64,000 nt of DNA from Billgrantia aerodenitrificans (GTDB lineage Bacteria > Pseudomonadota > Gammaproteobacteria > Pseudomonadales > Halomonadaceae). Positions 61,833 through 64,000 of the stretch are shown here, piece after piece. The stretch lies in contig NZ_JABFTV010000006.1 of the NCBI RefSeq assembly GCF_021404405.1, forward strand, positions 1-64,000, read 5' to 3'. Each line of letters opens with the position of its first letter. Position 1 is the first letter of the stretch. Under the pieces are notes generated by a model. That model ran no database searches, was not told the DNA's origin, and worked only from the letters and a program-made list of their open reading frames with translations. Made by a program: the position numbers and the translations under genes.

Positions 61833-62780
61833 TCAATGGGACTCGCGAGCGCGCGACAGCACCGCCTCGAGCTCTTCCGGCAGGGGTGCACGAATCTGCA
61901 CCGGCCGGCCGCTGCTCGGCTCGGGGAAGGTCAGCGACTCGGCATGCAGAAACAGGCGCGACAGGCCCAACTGCCGCGCCAGCGCCTCACCTTCACGCGA
62001 GCCGTACTTGTCGTCACCCAGCAGCGGAAAGCCTGCATGCGCGGCATGCACGCGAATCTGATGGGTACGCCCGGTGACCGGCTCGGCTTCGATCAGGGTC
62101 GCCTTGGGAAACGTCTCGCGCACGGCAAAGCGGGTGCGCGCGACCTTGCCCGCCGCATCCACCCGTACTCGGCGCTCGCCGTTGCCGGCATCGTAGCGGT
62201 CGAGCCGGGCGCTGACGAACTCGCGCCGGGCGGGCCAGCGACCCGCCACCAGCGCCAGGTAGCGCTTGTCCATCTTGTGACCCTTGAGCGCCTCGTTGAG
62301 GGCGAGCAGCGCCGGACGCGACTTGGCCAACAGCAAGCAGCCGGAGGTGTCGCGATCGAGCCGGTGCACCAGCTCGAGAAAATCGAGATCCTCGCGCACC
62401 TGGCGCAGGGCCTCGATCAGGCCGATCTTGACGCCGCTGCCGCCGTGCACGGGCAGACCGGCCGGCTTGTTGAGTACCAGCCAGCCCGGACCTTCCACCA
62501 GCACGCTGCCGGCCAGCAGGTTGCGCAACCCTTCGCTGACCTGCTTGACCGCCTCGCGCGGGGCCAGCTTCAGCGGCGGGATACGCACCACGTCGCCAGG
62601 CTGCAGGCGGTAATCGGCCTTGACCCGCTTCTTGTTGACCCGCACCTCGCCCTTGCGCACGATGCGGTAGACCAAGGTTCGCGGCACGCCTTTCAGGCGC
62701 GTTATCAGAAAGTTGTCGACCCGCTGGCCCGACTGCCCTTCGCCCACTTCCACCCACTGTACGTCGCGACCTTCGGTCAT
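61833..62780 (-). CDS. rluC: 23S rRNA pseudouridine synthase RluC
   Basis: 315 residues: S4 domain at the start (GQRVDNFLITRLKGVPRTLVYR, VRVNKKRVKADYRLQPGDVV), and catalytic Asp in LVHRLDRDTSGCLLLAKS near 140. RTHQIRVHAAHAGFPLLGDDKYG follows near 230. It modifies U955/U2504/U2580 in E. coli terms. ATG has CAGGAG 6 nt upstream. Divergent from rne, as in E. coli. Confidence 0.96.
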   Translation of the reverse strand: MTEGRDVQWVEVGEGQSGQRVDNFLITRLKGVPRTLVYRIVRKGEVRVNKKRVKADYRLQPGDVVRIPPLKLAPREAVKQVSEGLRNLLAGSVLVEGPGWLVLNKPAGLPVHGGSGVKIGLIEALRQVREDLDFLELVHRLDRDTSGCLLLAKSRPALLALNEALKGHKMDKRYLALVAGRWPARREFVSARLDRYDAGNGERRVRVDAAGKVARTRFAVRETFPKATLIEAEPVTGRTHQIRVHAAHAGFPLLGDDKYGSREGEALARQLGLSRLFLHAESLTFPEPSSGRPVQIRAPLPEELEAVLSRARESH

Positions 62781-62845
62781 GACACTCCTGCTGAAAATCC
62801 GTTGTGAGCCAGCATTCTAACGTACTCGGCGATGCGCTGCGCCAA

Positions 62846-62874
62846 TTGCTGCGAATTGCCATTACTGCTATATT
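62846..62874 (+). promoter_or_regulatory. Candidate sigma-70 promoter for rne
   Basis: TTGCTG (62846-62851), a 17-bp spacer and TATATT (62869-62874) form a good sigma-70 promoter in the rluC-rne gap. Transcription from it would start near 62,881, giving an rne leader of about 470 nt. Confidence 0.55.
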
Positions 62875-63351
62875 GCCAGCTCGCTCGGATGGATCCCTTC
62901 GGTCCCATGGCGCCTGCACGACAGACACGCAGGCCGGAGCGACGAAATCGGGCCGCGACGATCCCTGTACATGGATCCCGCCGCCGACGAGTGATAGACG
63001 CATGAATTTGCAGCAATACAAGTAATGACGCCACGCCCGGATCCCGGCTCGCATCAGTCACAGGCGAGCGGTGGCCACGGGAATCGTTCAACATCGTGCC
63101 GGTGGCCGGCGTTGGCGAATCGATGAATGCCAGGTGTCTGGCGGTGACCGCAGGGCCGGATGGGAGAAGCCCCACCGAGACATGTCCTGCCTCCGCCGCG
63201 TACTCAACATGATCATGTCGTGCTGGGCCCTCACGGTGCCGGTACGATCGGGCGCCACTGTGCATCCGCGACATGCGCTGAGCACAAGCACGCAGCACCC
63301 AGAGGTTCGCCTTCTTCGATGCCCCCCGGCGCGTCCAGATTGCGAGACAAC
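62875..63351 (+). other. Long rne 5' leader / intergenic region
   Basis: About 475 bp without a gene. It contains small inverted repeats such as GATCC...GGATC near 62,960-62,978. In enterobacteria the long structured rne leader lets RNase E cleave and control its own mRNA, and a comparable role is inferred here from length and position only. Confidence 0.5.
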
Positions 63352-64000
63352 ATGAAACGGATGCTCATCAATGCAACCCAGCCGGAAGAGCTGCGTGTTG
63401 CGCTGGTCGATGGACAACGCCTGTACGACCTGGACATCGAGTCCGGTGCCCGGGAGCAAAAGAAAGCCAACATCTACCGCGGCAAGATCACCCGCGTAGA
63501 ACCCTCCCTCGAAGCCGCCTTCGTCGACTTCGGCGCCGATCGCCACGGTTTTCTCCCTCTCAAGGAAATTTCCCGCGAGTACTTCCTGAAGGAAGCCTCG
63601 GGGCGCCCCAGCATCAAGGAAGTTCTCAAGGAAGGCCAGGAAGTCATCGTCCAGGTCGACAAGGAGGAGCGCGGCAACAAGGGGGCGGCGCTGACCACCT
63701 TCATCAGCCTCGCCGGCCGCTTCCTCGTTCTGATGCCCAACAACCCCCGCGCCGGCGGCATTTCGCGTCGCATCGAAGGCGACGAGCGCACCCAGCTCAA
63801 GGAGGCCATGGGCCTGCTCACCGTGCCAGAAAAGATGGGCGTGATCGTGCGCACCGCCGGCATCGGCCGCAGCTCCGAGGAGCTGCAGTGGGATCTCGAC
63901 TATCTGGTCCAGGTGTGGGAGTCGATCACCGAGGAGGCCGGCAAACGCCCCGCCCCCTTCCTGATCTACCGCGAGTCGAACGTCATCATCCGCGCCATGC
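63352..64000 (+). CDS. rne: Ribonuclease E, N-terminal part (cut by window edge)
   Basis: The frame from ATG 63352 reads [20 protein letters not shown], then [25 protein letters not shown] (S1 domain), [13 protein letters not shown] and [18 protein letters not shown]. This is nearly colinear with E. coli RNase E residues 1-216. It cuts single-stranded AU-rich RNA and organises the degradosome. The remaining catalytic half and C-terminal scaffold lie beyond the window. Confidence 0.97.
   Translation, partial: MKRMLINATQPEELRVALVDGQRLYDLDIESGAREQKKANIYRGKITRVEPSLEAAFVDFGADRHGFLPLKEISREYFLKEASGRPSIKEVLKEGQEVIVQVDKEERGNKGAALTTFISLAGRFLVLMPNNPRAGGISRRIEGDERTQLKEAMGLLTVPEKMGVIVRTAGIGRSSEELQWDLDYLVQVWESITEEAGKRPAPFLIYRESNVIIRAM

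Overview
The window looks like a chromosomal segment of a halophilic or marine gammaproteobacterium, most likely Halomonadaceae. The basis is the high-GC housekeeping genes in classic gammaproteobacterial order (rluC divergent from rne; yceD-rpmF-plsX-fabD-fabG-acpP-fabF-pabC-mltG-tmk-holB-pilZ-tatD) next to a lipopeptide-siderophore locus of the kind known from Halomonas. The genus is inferred, not proven.

Region 1 (1-10,330) is an iron-uptake and tailoring block. It holds a clipped IS110-family transposase, a FhuF-like ferric-siderophore reductase, a TonB-dependent receptor, the wreck of a PvdE/SyrD-type exporter, an N-acyltransferase plus an ornithine N5-hydroxylase (together making N5-acyl-N5-hydroxyornithine), a second TonB receptor and a periplasmic siderophore-binding protein. 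Fur-box-like sequences precede both receptors.

Region 2 (10,368-37,351) is a 27-kb minus-strand operon, MbtH - type II thioesterase - Sfp-type PPTase - stand-alone TauD/SyrP-like hydroxylase - FAAL-T-C-hydroxylase - interface-A-T - a 5,450-residue four-module NRPS ending in a thioesterase. Reading the modules colinearly gives fatty acyl-(beta-OH)Asp - D-Ser - D-(beta-OH)Asp - D-X - Thr-like, with X probably the hydroxamate ornithine. That yields three bidentate iron ligands (two beta-hydroxyaspartates and one hydroxamate) on an amphiphilic tail. Unusual points are two Asp hydroxylases of different architecture, a non-catalytic interface domain, a dual epimerisation/condensation domain, a fused hydroxylase that keeps its own Shine-Dalgarno and start codon, and two A domains that look like a duplication with a swapped substrate pocket.

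Region 3 (37,333-38,346) is the control module. It has a FecI-like ECF sigma factor behind a near-perfect Fur box, a tiny protein consisting only of the cytoplasmic N-terminal domain of a FecR anti-sigma factor, and a 7-bp tandem repeat between it and the siderophore operon promoter.

Region 4 (38,401-50,226) holds a Mn-type superoxide dismutase, the divergent ETF alpha/beta and ETF-ubiquinone oxidoreductase genes, an orphan pair of UDP-aminouronate genes (wlbA/wlbC type), a sulfurtransferase, a UvrD-like helicase, a DUF1285 protein, a TatD nuclease and a PilZ protein.

Region 5 (50,266-64,000) is the conserved DNA-polymerase, thymidylate, fatty-acid and phospholipid cluster, then Maf, SppA, a HAD phosphatase, RluC and the 5' part of rne with a long leader. 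No tRNA, rRNA, CRISPR array or recognisable metabolite riboswitch was seen.
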